From contig JALIZF010001670.1 in the NCBI GenBank assembly GCA_029948255.1, positions 124,001 to 188,000 on the forward strand: a DNA stretch of 64,000 nucleotides, in the 5' to 3' direction. The position numbers and the translations under genes are program-made. The stretch comes from Telmatactis stephensoni. Lineage: Eukaryota > Cnidaria > Anthozoa > Actiniaria > Isophelliidae. A model generated the notes under the pieces. The model did not search any database. It had not been told where the DNA came from and saw nothing but the letters and a program-made list of their open reading frames with translations. This document shows positions 12,123 to 22,681 of the stretch, in pieces; within the stretch, counting starts at the first letter, position 1; every line of letters begins with the position of its first letter.

Positions 12123-13094
12123 TCAGCTACATTTACATCCGATAACTACGTTTTCATTTTGATAGCGAACTCTTATTTCTGTACACGAAGGACTTTTTCC
12201 ATTTTTACTTTTACAGACGTCTGCTGTCACCACTTTCTTACAAGTCACTACTATTCTTCCATTGAGTCCAACAGATACTTTATCGACACAGTTATGGTTC
12301 TGCACGCATGGTGGGGCCGTGATGTGCTCCATTTGAAACAATAATATAGCAGATAGAAGTACAAATTGTAAAATCTGTAGGATAGAATAGAAAATGAGAA
12401 ATAAGAAAATGCAGATAAGTGGGCAACAGGATAAGGCGGTCGTAGTTAAAATGAGATAAAATGAATGAACGACTGGATGGATGGATGGATGGATGGATGG
12501 ATGGATGGATGGATGGATGGATGGATGGATGGATGGATGGATGGATGGATGAATTTCATTTTCCATATATTATGCTTAATATTCATATATATCATTTCAA
12601 TTTATTGCAAAGGGTAGGGGGTGTGGGTGGGAGATGAGGTTTTTTTAGTTTTTTTTAGTCACAGCTTTCATGTAAACAAGTTTTCTACTTTTGAAATTAT
12701 GTGAAAAATAAATTTTACGCATTTCTCTACATACAATATGTACAACGTCACATGCACTCGACTTGCATCCTGATTTTAATGAGTAGGAAAATCGTTGAAA
12801 AAAAAAACCACACAGCAGATAAAAAAAGATTGACTCAGCGAATAAAGCTAATTGTCGTACGCGTGTCAAAAATCATCGGTCAAAAAATCGATTGTCAAAA
12901 TCGGTTGTAATCAATTTAATTTCTGGTTTTACTTTCCGATCCGATCCGATGCGAATCATTGCAAATAGTTTCTGTAGCAAGTTAACTGACTTAACATTAC
13001 TAAGAAAGATAGTGTGAGCATTGATAAACAAACAAGGAAGGACGGACACTCATGCATAATAATCAAAGATACAACTTACCAAGCATTTGGCCAT
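12123..13094 (-). CDS. Secreted cationic seven-cysteine peptide, copy 3
   Basis: Exon 1 is 13080-13094 (M-A-K-C-L, donor GTAAGTTG), the intron is 705 bp, and exon 2 is 12123-12374 in phase 0. The product is 88 aa. It differs from copies 1 and 2 at the predicted signal cleavage region (P-P before the first cysteine instead of Q-A), in the loop between cysteines 2 and 3, and at K/R to S and K to E changes near cysteines 4 and 6. All seven cysteines are retained. The intron holds the longest and purest GGAT array of the three (12474-12551). Intact frame and splice sites suggest a working gene. No function is assigned. Confidence 0.85.
12474..12551. repeat. (GGAT)n microsatellite in intron of peptide copy 3
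   Basis: An uninterrupted run of about 19 GGAT units. It is expanded relative to the equivalent intronic sites in copies 1 and 2. Confidence 0.95.
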
Positions 13095-13214
13095 AGTTTT
13101 TTGCTTAAGTGGTTTTCAAACGTTTTCTGGATAATAATTTCTCACTTTAGAATGTTGTCACCCGTAGTAGGAACGTTTCTGGACTGTCTACTGATCTCAT
13201 CGTTGTTGTCCAAT

Positions 13215-13224
13215 ATTTATATAC
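13215..13224 (-). promoter_or_regulatory. TATA box of peptide copy 3
   Basis: The minus strand reads GTATATAAATA, 121-130 bases upstream of the start codon at 13094. Surrounding promoter sequence is more diverged than between copies 1 and 2, but the box is kept. Confidence 0.6.
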
Positions 13225-13552
13225 AAGTAAAGTTTATTTTAGTCAGCAAGATTTTGCAGAAAAAAATTCCCCTTATTTCCGATCGCGGAAAATAGAGCGA
13301 GCGTGCTTGCTGAAGGAACTAAACTTGGTCGGATGGTAATCGATATTTTGGGAGGTCTTGTCTTGCGTAGAGGAGATTAGAAACAACCTGCAAAACAAAC
13401 AAAAACTTGAATTCTACTGGAAAATATATAACACATAGTAGGGGAATTATTTCTTAACGGAGTTTTATGAGGTCATCTCTGCCTCTAACGTGTGAGCGAC
13501 ACGCTGAAATGAGGCAGGTATACACGAGGTCGGTCCCACGCAACCGCAGAGA

Positions 13553-13700
13553 TAAGGTTGCTTGGGTTTGAGTTAATTACCGTTATTGCTGACGTACGAC
13601 CAGTGATTCACTGGAAACTTGCATTCAGACGGACTTAAATCCAATCATTCGACCGATGCAAATTGCGATTTAGTAAGCAAAAAAATGCCTCGAATTTACA
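13553..13700 (+). mobile_element. Stub of the non-LTR retrotransposon, unit C
   Basis: GGTTGCTTGGGTTTGAGTT and the following 140 bases match 2876-3025 of unit A, the start of the reverse-transcriptase remnant. Similarity then stops. This marks the right end of the tandem array. Confidence 0.7.
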
Positions 13701-13924
13701 ATAAAAGTTAATTATACATTTAAAGTTTATATTTATCTTAACTTTCCTTGCAAATTCGAGGCATTTTTCTTGAGAATCGCTAATTGTTTCGGTCGGGTGA
13801 TTTGGCTTTATTGCACCGAGATTGCGGACATAGCACCCATCATTAGGGGGCATTAGGGTGTAATATCTCGTGTAATATAGTCATTTTTTCGGATGAAATT
13901 AAATAGAAGCAATCATAGCAGAAG

Positions 13925-14073
13925 TAGAGCGATAACACTTAAACCGTGAAATAACTTAGTAACTAAATAGAGACAAATAGTAGCAAAACCCTTTGTTTTC
14001 TATTGTTTCATTATTAGTACTATTTGTACTTTTTAGTTAGTACTTGTTTCACGGTTTTAGTGCTATCGCTCTA
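13925..14073. mobile_element. Short inverted-repeat (MITE-like) element
   Basis: The ends TAGAGCGATAACACT and AGTGCTATCGCTCTA are inverted repeats. The arms continue imperfectly (AAACCGTGAAA / TTTCACGGTTT) around an AT-rich core. A related fragment occurs at about 62193-62260. There is no ORF. Confidence 0.65.
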
Positions 14074-17000
14074 GTTGAGTATTTAACAAGAATCAAATTG
14101 AGTCTTTTGAAATGCAGGAATCATTCTAAAAACAACACTTGATTTAATACACTAAACTTAATGTTTGATTCTTCTCTAGTACTGTAATTGCATGCTATAG
14201 TGATTGAACAAATTCCCCCGTTTGATATTCTCAAATAAAATGATATAAGATCTACAGAAAAAGTTACGACGGTATATTTATATTTATTATTCATTGTGGC
14301 GAGACAAATTCTCTCGAAGAAGGTATTGTTATCACTTCTGATAGAACCAGATGTCCATTTTTCCTATTTGTGGCAATTTTGACTTAGAGAACTTGCATGT
14401 GATATAAAAATAGCCGTCAAAGTCGAAAAATAGTCATTTCACATCAACATGACAATTGATGGCTGAAGCTAATTTTACAAAGTACTTGTTTTAAGTGCTT
14501 ATCAATATTTCAATTATGATGCAAATGATTCCTCTTTGGTAAAATTACAGCTTGGAATATCAAAGGAGTTTGTGAAGAAAAGAAAAAAGCTAAGGTGAGG
14601 GCAAATTTAGCTTGGGCTTCCTGTGGTGTTTCACAAATTCTGCTTGAAAAATCGAACTAGTAGAGAAAAAACAAGATCGTTATTCAAAAACTAGTTAAAA
14701 TTTTACAATAAATGTACATTTAATCTAAAGAGTAACTCATTACGTTAGATTTAATGTATTCCGGAATTACGTCATAATTATGACTTCATCGGGCGTCGAC
14801 CTTAATGTAGTAATACCGGAAGTAGTTATTTGACCAACGAAACTCTACAACAGGTAAAAACAGCGGTCGATGAAGTTTGACTTAACAATATTAATTTCCG
14901 TCTTAGAAACGATTTCCACGGTTCGTAGTTTCTGTGCCGGAATTGCTCGCCTTGGCTTAGTAACTTTTCTAATTACATTTGTTCTTCCCCTTTTTCCAAC
15001 CAAGGAAAAGTTTGGACACTTCTTTTTTTTCGTTTTTCACACCCTTTCTGCCCTTTGTTCTGTTTTTAAATCACTGTCATTAGTTAAGCCCCGTTTACAT
15101 TTGCTGCGAAGTTTTCAATCATGCACCGAAAACTCTATTTAACTATGGTGGAGGACACCGAGCGATCGCAATTTTTGTTACAATCGCTGTTCTCATGTGT
15201 TACGTTCGTCGTTCTCTCATATAACAACTGCCGTCGATCACGCAACACAGTTTTCGGCGCAGTTTCGTCGCAACGATCGAAGCGAACTATAAATCTGCTA
15301 ATGTAAACAACAACATTGAATTGAACCAATTTGTGATTACAATCTGGACTAAAGCATGAGCTAGTCTATGGAGTAGTTATCTTATTGTTTAAGAGGAGAT
15401 TTTTTTCAATGACGAGCAATAATGGCGACTGAAAAGCGCCAAAAACTAGACCTTCGTGCGAATTTTAATCCAGATTTTCGTTCTGGATTAACACTCAAAT
15501 CCTTTCTCTACCGGTTAAGAACGGATGTACCAAGATAAAATACCTGTTTGAAACCGATTGTTGAATTGTACAAAGACTTTTTCTTGGAGTTGCGTTGGCC
15601 GGATTAAGCTTTTCAAGCTGAACACAAAGAAAACATACAGCAAATGAGCAAATGAATTAAGGCCTAAACCTCATTTTCGATCCTAATTTTCGCTTTGGAT
15701 TAACTCTTTGATTGAACTTTCATCGGCCAAACTACTCAAAAACAACGTAAACTTTCTGACAGAAATGATTTTAGTTTTGTTCAACAGCTATTCTTCAACT
15801 CAGGAGTTTTTGTCGTTCACTGCTCGAACTTGAAAAAAACCCTCTTAAAATGCACTATTATGAAAACTGCTAAGACTGTTCGTTGTTACTAGCTACCCTA
15901 ATTATAACTATTGCGTTCAAATCCCGCAAAAAATCAATCTGTCACTCCAACATTCAACTCCATGCTCTAACATGATTGAAGTTAAGCTGGCAACTTTCAA
16001 AACCTCATCCCTCATCATTCAACTTCACTTATCGACATTAAAGCCTTAAATGTTAAGCTCTCAACTTTCAAATTCTCGTTCCCCAAACATGTTCATGTTT
16101 GTAAAGTTGAATGTTGAGCATCGTGTTCCGTACCCTCACCGCCAAAAAATATCGAATGTCTGTATGACGTAATCACTACACAGGAAACCCGGCTTTGTTG
16201 TTACAAATTTCTCATAAGCGGCGGAAGCCGGAAGTAGCGAAGTATATTGAGTTCTCGTTGAGAAGAGTGTCGTTGATGGTATTAACAATATCAGGCTGAA
16301 TCTCTGGGCAACAGATCCGGATTTACGTGATTTTGATGTCACAGATTGCTTCTGGCATGCATAGCCACGGTTACACCAAACAGGCTGATTGTGATAAATG
16401 AACCAGATTGCTTTAGATACAAGCACAAAAATTAAACCGTCCACCGCCGATGCAGTAATTTATAATAGCCGCAAAATATGTAGCTTGTGGCAACTTGCAC
16501 TTAGGGACTTTAAGGTACTTTACGTTACAGTACGTACGTTACGCAACACTGGGTTCGTGACTAGATTACACAATAACCGGAAATTATAACAAATATACTT
16601 TACTTGGTAACAATGCTCAAAGGAATAATTCAAGTTAGTATTATCGATAGTTAAGATAATCGAAGCTGTCTTTAAATTTTTCCGGCCTTTTGACGTCACA
16701 AGCCGGTGAGCGTGTTTGTAACACACGCTCGAAACTGTTGAGTAACTGCCGGCTTAACAATCTCGTTCTCGTCCATACCATTGCTTACTTAGTCTCCTTT
16801 ACATCTCCTTCCGTTTTTAGGGTCGTCATGCAACACTCTAAAAAACGGCTGCGAAGGAGACTGCTGCTGAGAACTGGTCTTAAAAGTCTCAAAGGAGACA
16901 AAAATTTACTGTGATAATGTTTGTCTAAAGCTTGAAACAAGAATGACGTCAGCTGAAGTTCACTTACAGATTCCCTAGAGCGTTAATGTGGAGGGCAGCA

Positions 17001-17153
17001 TCCTCATTAATTGCATGTCTACCGTTAGCAAAGACGGGGAAATCCCGATTAATCATAATTTTCTTACCAACACCCATTTCTAGGAATCTTAATTCCTGGT
17101 TTTAGTCTACAATATTGTAGTGTATTCTTGACTAGTAGACTCTTAGTAAAACT
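14074..17153. other. Gene-poor AT-rich stretch
   Basis: I see no convincing exon. Open frames here are short, lack splice context and overlap on both strands. AT-rich unique DNA is mixed with short low-complexity runs and small imperfect inverted repeats, for example around 15960-16115 where variants of a TTCAACTTTCAA word recur. Confidence 0.5.
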
Positions 17154-17310
17154 GGATAAAATAAAACATAGCGAAAGTATACGACGTTTTGGCGTCGCTG
17201 ACGCCATTATCAAGTGAATTTATTTCCAAACAGTTGGGAAATAAATTCACTTGATAATGGCGTCAGCGACGCCGAAACTTCGTATAATTTCGCTATGTTT
17301 TATTTTATCC
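17154..17310. mobile_element. 157-bp fold-back hairpin element
   Basis: GGATAAAATAAAACATAGCG at 17154 is mirrored by its complement ending at 17310. The arms continue through GGCGTCGCTGACGCC and TGAATTTATTTCC to a loop of about 10 bases at 17229-17238. The arms differ at only a few positions. No coding content. Confidence 0.75.
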
Positions 17311-17920
17311 TACTTGTGTCAGTAGTGTAACTCCAAAACTTCCGGACACTGTAGAAATTGTTTTAGAACTGAGAATTGTACATTGATGCACGCAAATTAT
17401 CTGATTATTGCTATGCAGTCACATGCAGTGTATACAAGTCAAGACCAAACTAATTATAATTTTCCTTATTTCTCATATCAACTATAGTTTTACGGACTTT
17501 GAGTCGATCCCGAGTCCCTGACCAAGTCCAGGTCCTGATTCAGATTTTAAAATTATCTGCAATAATTGATCCAATGACTTTGAACAAACTTAGGTTTCAA
17601 GACAAGCTGTTAAGGCAAACGTACGAAAATTAAATGTATGAACAAAAATGATGACTCGATTTCAATCTTTAAGGTCACTTAATATAATTCCTCGTTAACC
17701 ATATCATTCACACAGGAATTCGATAGTTTGACAAAAATGGTTCCTCATCCACCCTCCAAACAGGAAGTTCAGTTTTTCATCACGTTTTCATCAATTGTTT
17801 ACAGAGTACGTGAAAAGAGAATCAGTTATTGCGCTTTAACTTAGGTGATGAGCTAAAATTGAGCTAAAAATAGTTTGATTACTAGAGTATAAAAGCGCAC
17901 AGAAGTGACACAGTGTTCAC

Positions 17921-18270
17921 CAGTCAGTCGGTCGGTCAGTCGGTCGGTCTTTCAGTCAGTCAGTCAGTCAGTCAGTCAGTCAGTCAGTCAGTCAGTCAGT
18001 CAGTCAGTCAGTCAGTCAGTCAGTCAGTCAGTCAGTCAGTCAGTCAGTCAGTCAGTCAGTCAGTCAGTCAGTCAGTCAGTCAGTCAGTCAGTCAGTTAGT
18101 TATACATAATTTGTCAGTCAGTCAGTCAGTCAGTCAGTCAGTCAGTCAGTCAGTTATACATAATTTGTCAGTCAGTAAGTCATTCATTCAGACAGTCGCT
18201 CAGTCACTCGCTCAGTCAGTCAGTCAATCAGTCAGCCAGTCAGACGGTCAGAAAGACAGACAATCAGTCA
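17921..18270. repeat. (CAGT)n microsatellite
   Basis: A pure tetranucleotide array of about 36 units spans roughly 17950-18094. Degenerate CAGT-rich sequence with two ATACATAATTTG interruptions continues to about 18270, where it meets the duplicated peptide exon fragment directly. Confidence 0.95.
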
Positions 18271-18274
18271 AACG

Positions 18275-18466
18275 CGACGCGGGAGCTTCTCGCAAGATAG
18301 ATCGATCGAACATGGGGCTGACTCGATTACAATCATAGTACAGTATAACACTACTAATAGCAGTGGAATCAAAAGTGATGTAGAATTCTAACAGAAATGA
18401 AGAAAAGGAGATATTAATAATAGACAAAAGCAGTAGGATTGTAGTTACTATAATAGAGCAGATTTC
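18275..18466 (-). pseudogene. Truncated duplicate of the diverged peptide gene's exon 2
   Basis: These 192 bases match 18797-18988 with one visible difference. The copied part contains the end of the intron, the acceptor, the signal-peptide coding region and the first two cysteines (exonic part 18275-18387). It then stops where the CAGT array begins, so the remaining five cysteines and the stop are missing. It is a fragment, not a working gene. The near-identity shows a very recent copy event. Confidence 0.85.
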
Positions 18467-18606
18467 GGAGGAGCTAGAATTTAAATAAAATATCACACTC
18501 TGTCAAATACTTTCAAATATCATAAAATCATTTTATTTTGCTTCGATAGAATTACAATCCAACATTTCAATATGAAACATGAAAATAAACAAACAAGATA
18601 CTCTTA

Positions 18607-18612
18607 TTTATT
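18607..18612 (-). terminator. Poly(A) signal AATAAA of the diverged peptide gene
   Basis: The minus strand reads AATAAA about 40 bases downstream of the stop codon at 18652. A second possible signal lies about 70 bases further downstream. Confidence 0.55.
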
Positions 18613-18651
18613 CAGTTTGTCATTTAGATACGTTTGCGTCCCTTCGACCTA

Positions 18652-21202
18652 TCATACGCATCCACAACCAACAATATCTCCTTCGGGGTTCTTGATAGGC
18701 TGACATGTCTTTCTGGTATTGTTTGGTCTTCTTGGCTTCAATGCGCATGTGACTGACGTCTTCAAACAAGTAATCTTGACCACGCCGTTAACAACACGAC
18801 GCGGGAGCTTCTCGCAAGATAGATCGATCGAACATGGGGCTGACTCGATTACAATCATAGTACAGTATAACACTACTAATAGCAGTGGAATCAAAAGTGA
18901 TGTAGAATTCTAACAGAAATGAAGAAAAGGAGATATTAATAGTAGACAAAAGCAGTAGGATTGTAGTTACTATAATAGAGCAGATTTCAAATGATTTTAT
19001 AGATATCACGGCACTAACACAACGCACTCTGTTTCGTCCTCTCTGACATACGAAAACTGTTCTATCCCATTAGACTTGCCGCACGTACGTAGAACGGACA
19101 ACGTACGTACGTACGTATAGCGGACAACGTACGTACGTACGTATAACGTACGTATAGCGGACAACGTACGTACGTATAAGAGACAACGGACGTATAACGG
19201 ACAACGTACGTACGCACGTATAACGGACAACGTAGGTACGCACGTATAACGGACAACGTACCTACGCACGTATAAGGGACAACGTACGTACACACGTATA
19301 ACGTACGTATAAGGGACAATGTACGACGTACGTATAACGGACAATGTACGTGCGTACGTACGTACCTATAACGTACCCTGCATGACGAACAACCATCTAC
19401 TATGGATACTACTCTATAAGACGTACACTACACTCCCGTATATAATATTTGAGTATATATGAGAAAGAGGATTATAGGGTTAGAAACAAAATTCCAAAAA
19501 AATGGGCTAAAATTCTTTCCGGAATTTCTCCAAAACGCTCGAAAATTCTAGAAAGTATCGCGATTCTCCTATCATTTTGATTTACAGATAGAGACGGCAT
19601 TGTTTTCCGATAATGTCGTCTCAAAATCAGCGCTCGACTCGTGATTGGCCCAAACATTGAAAACTGCACTTGCATCGAAGTGGCTTTCTTCAAAATCACA
19701 CTGAAAAACCTACTGAAAATCAATTCAACCTGGATATAAAACAGCTTTTTAGATAATATCCGTGAATAAAATGACCGAAACCCATGACATATTTTGATAA
19801 AAATGACCGCTAAGCGACAAACTACTGCGAAAACTAAACTGAACTTGAATCTGTTGGGCCTACTAATATTATTTAAAAACAAGATAAAATAACTAAACAA
19901 TTTTCACGAAAGAAATTAAAAAGAAATCTTCCTAAGTAAACATCATGTCTAAAATAATAATCCGCTCATGATAAGTAAAAATGACCTAAAAGTCACAGCA
20001 AAGTGATTTTTCAGCAAAACAAACAAATTGTCATTTATGAAGACAAGAAATGGTAAGCTTATTGTTTGAAAAAAAGATGAAACAAAAATATTTTTTAATA
20101 ATTATAAGATCAACAGGGAAACACAAGTGTGGACTACCTTTTTAATACCTTTCAATAACTTTCAGCATCATTCCTTTACGTTGAAGCTATATTTTGACAA
20201 ACTTTCACTTTCACATGTCGTCACTAAGCTCGACGGATCGTTTTTCGCCAGTTTTGAAGAAACAGCAAAAAGAAATCTTCAAAAGCATTAAATGCACCGT
20301 ACTTCTTTCATTTTGTGAGCTTTTGGACTTGTTTCTATAATTAAATCACCTCTTTTAAGCCAGCGTGAGAAAGCTTGCCGGGTCTGGCCGCCATTTCCTT
20401 ATTTAATTTCAGCTTTTTTCTTACAAAGAAAGAAAGAACTGAGTTGCCATGGAAACTGTCATTCCTATAACTTTGCAGGTAAAGAGAATCTCGCGTTCAA
20501 TCGATCAAAAATGATAACTTTTCTCTTTTTTCTTCGCAAAAAATAGTTAGAATCGCGATACAAACTAAACGCTATTTTGAGATAAGTTTATAAAAAATCT
20601 AAAATTCTTGGAAAATTTCTAAAATTGTCGAAATTCTTAAAACAGTTTATAAAGATTTTCATAGTAAAACAATTAAACCATGATGAAGATAAAGCAAGAA
20701 AGACTGACTGATAACTATAAAACATTTTTTTTACCAAAGCTGCCGAGATACTTATGATTGTTCTCTAAAAGAAAAAAAGAAATTTGAGTGGGAAACCGCT
20801 GATTGCACTGTAGACAATACTGCGGCCTCAAGTTGGTCATCACCTTTCGTCACTTTTGCGACGTTTTTTACTTGTGTAAAATAGTGAATGTGTCACATAG
20901 AAGCTTATAGTTTTCTAAAATAATTCTGCCAAATTTTAATCACTGTCTAAAATTCCCGAGAGCTTTTTCTAATTTTTTTTTTTTTTTTTTTTTTTGGAAT
21001 TTTGTATCTAAGGCTTGAGGATCACGATAAAACTCGACAGTTTGGTAAGTAAAATCATCAAGAAATGAGAAAAAATCATCTTTCAAGACACTTATCATGA
21101 GATCTCAACAATTAAGAACGAAAAAAGTGATAAATCTAGTGGTCTTTAAATTATATGAAAAATCAAACTATAGAAGAAGTATTACGAAGAGTAACTTACC
21201 AT
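18652..21202 (-). CDS. Secreted cationic seven-cysteine peptide, diverged member
   Basis: Exon 2 (18652-18909) begins after the acceptor TTTCTGTTAG and reads in phase 0. It encodes a hydrophobic segment (LLIPLLLVVLYC), a likely cleavage after IESA, and a basic mature part of about 61 aa. Its cysteines are spaced C-x5-C-x15-C-x6-C-x13-C-x12-C-x-C, the same framework as the three tandem genes, with little other identity. No ATG opens exon 2, so a short first exon is needed as in the relatives. The best candidate is a bare ATG at 21200-21202 followed directly by GTAAGTTAC, with TATATAAAG 80-89 bases upstream. That makes an 86-aa product and a 2290-bp intron. Exon 2 is well supported; exon 1 is inferred. 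The gene lies in the same orientation as the tandem array. Confidence 0.65.
19083..19378. repeat. ACGTACGT / ATAACGGACA minisatellite
   Basis: Imperfect tandem units combine runs of ACGT with TATAACGGACAACGTACG, many of them palindromic. They lie within the inferred intron of the diverged peptide gene. Minus-strand ORFs here are translations of the repeat. Confidence 0.9.
19550..19830. repeat. Dispersed repeat, copy 1 (second copy 24708-24960)
   Basis: GTATCGCGATTCTCCTATCA and the next 260 bases recur with about 10-20% differences at 24708-24960. Shared landmarks are ATTTTGATTTACAG, TTGGCCCAAACATTGA and CTTTCTTCAAAATCAC. It is probably an old transposon fragment. No ORF is shared. Confidence 0.7.
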
Positions 21203-21281
21203 TTTTAGTTGATCAAAATTTCTTGATGTTTAATCTTCACTTTGTTGTCAATAATTGGGTAGCAGTTGGCAGTTTTGACGT

Positions 21282-21291
21282 CTTTATATAG
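21282..21291 (-). promoter_or_regulatory. Putative TATA box of the diverged peptide gene
   Basis: TATATAAAG on the minus strand, 80-89 bases upstream of the inferred ATG exon at 21200-21202. Its position agrees with that exon being the true first exon. Confidence 0.45.
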
Positions 21292-21302
21292 TCCTTGCCT
21301 CT

Positions 21303-22330
21303 CTCGCTCATTTTTTCAAAATTAGAATACTTTGTCGAAAAACTATTTTTGCATATCTTGTTGGTTTTCCCTTGCTCTAATGCGAAATTTGTTTCAAAAA
21401 TGGTCACAGGAGAAGAAAATAAGTGTCAGATCCAGTTGAAAAGATGTCGGAAAACCACAATGTTGAGAAAACCATATTTGAACGAGTTTTATTCAAAACG
21501 CGCTTGAAGCAATCCTCTACACTGTCATCAACTAAAATCAGAACTAAAATTCAAGATGTTAACGAGCAAAGTTTTCTAAATGTCTTCATCTTTAAATCAA
21601 TCAACTTATCGTTCTGAATTATAATTCCGTTCATAAACTTTTTGTCTGTTTGTTTATTTTAGCAAGAGAAATAAATAAATATTTTGGTGGTTTTTTTGTT
21701 TGTTTACAAACCGGAATAATTGTAACCGGAACGTAAGATGACATCATAACCACTTACACGCACAAATGATATGAACAAAGTTGCGGTCAAAAACTTTAGG
21801 CTCGTAACATCGTCTTTAAGCATATAAGCACCCAATCTATTTTCGTCACTTCTGCAGTCATTTCCAGTCATTTAACCCTTAAATAAACTCTGCTTGCCAT
21901 AGCAACGGTTATATAACCCTTAAATAAACAGAAGCTGCATAGCAACAAGGTAACTTCGTCACTATTGCGCAGTCATTTCCGGTTATATAACCCTTAGTTA
22001 AACGGAAGTTGCCATAGAAACATGACTTTTCGAATTGTCAGCTGCTACAGTCTTCTAGCCTCGACTTCTGAAACGTGGAGGCATTACGAGACGTGACTTT
22101 TTTATAGAAGAAACTAAGAAAAAAGGTAACAATTTAAAGCAGTCATCAGGCACAGAACAGAGAGCAAATTTTATAGACCGTCCCTCTCTTCCCTCTGCAC
22201 TTTCTCTTTTGACCTTGACAGCCAGCCAGACGTTTTTTGTTTTTGTTATGCGTGACTGCACCGTTGCGTGACGCGTCATTCTTAGGAGGGCTTATGCAAG
22301 ATGAAAAATCCTTCAAGCTCGTTATATTAA
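21303..22330. repeat. Intergenic DNA with a threefold ~75-bp imperfect tandem repeat
   Basis: No gene seen. Between about 21842 and 22025 a unit with TCATTTCCGG, TTATATAACCCTTAAATAAA and TTGCCATAGCAAC is repeated three times with differences. Confidence 0.55.
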
Positions 22331-22681
22331 ATGGCTTCTAAAAGGAGGGCCGTGCTGTGTAATCACGGGCCTGTCAGGCGTCTGGGATCAATTTCCATTG
22401 AAGATGAAACCAATTCTGCTTTTTACCACAGGAGGACCAAGAAGAAATACGACAAACCCGTGGCACAAGCCGGCTGCCAAACGTGCATGCTATGCCCTAT
22501 TTATAACTTTAACGAGATGCTTTATCAAAATGTGACGGTTCGACGAGAGATAAACACTTGTGTCGTCGTATACAATGTCTTGTTATTTGAGTATGAAGAC
22601 GTACAATGTTGCAGCTACAGTCGAGCAGACAAATTGGAAAACATAATATCGAGTCAGTATATGCTAGACACAGAAACTTGA
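22331..22681 (+). CDS. Hypothetical 116-aa ORF, weak
   Basis: An ATG-initiated frame of 116 codons on the plus strand. The first 55 residues are basic with a paired-Cys stretch (GCQTCMLCP). I recognise no domain, and no signal peptide or membrane segment is visible. The rest overlaps a minus-strand frame with equally poor character. It could be a single-exon gene, an exon of a longer gene, or chance. No promoter or poly(A) signal could be assigned, and it is the only plus-strand candidate gene in the window. Confidence 0.2.
   Translation: MASKRRAVLCNHGPVRRLGSISIEDETNSAFYHRRTKKKYDKPVAQAGCQTCMLCPIYNFNEMLYQNVTVRREINTCVVVYNVLLFEYEDVQCCSYSRADKLENIISSQYMLDTET

Larger units (their letters stand above)
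131..13700. repeat. Tandem array of three segmental duplication units
   Basis: Three successive units carry the same order of blocks: 3' flank, peptide exon 2, GGAT-rich intron, peptide exon 1, TATA promoter, spacer, reverse-transcriptase remnant. Gene stops lie at 702, 5457 and 12123, giving spacings of 4755 and 6666 bp. The second spacing is longer mainly because unit B has gained a 1405-bp fold-back element and an insert of about 300 bp near 7500-7815. Units B and C share a block of about 330 bp (4664-4996 and 11127-11470) that is absent from unit A. Unit C breaks off in the retrotransposon stub near 13.7 kb. The few differences between units suggest recent duplication. Confidence 0.85.

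Noticed and set aside
14870..15329. Overlapping plus- and minus-strand ORFs
   Set aside because: Hydrophobic or basic frames of similar length on both strands, no splice context and no recognisable motif; likely chance in T-rich DNA.
17905..18338. Plus-strand Ser-Val-Ser-Gln repeat proteins
   Set aside because: Pure translation of the CAGT microsatellite.
19006..19344. Minus-strand Tyr/Val/Arg-rich ORFs
   Set aside because: Translation of the ACGT minisatellite in several overlapping frames.
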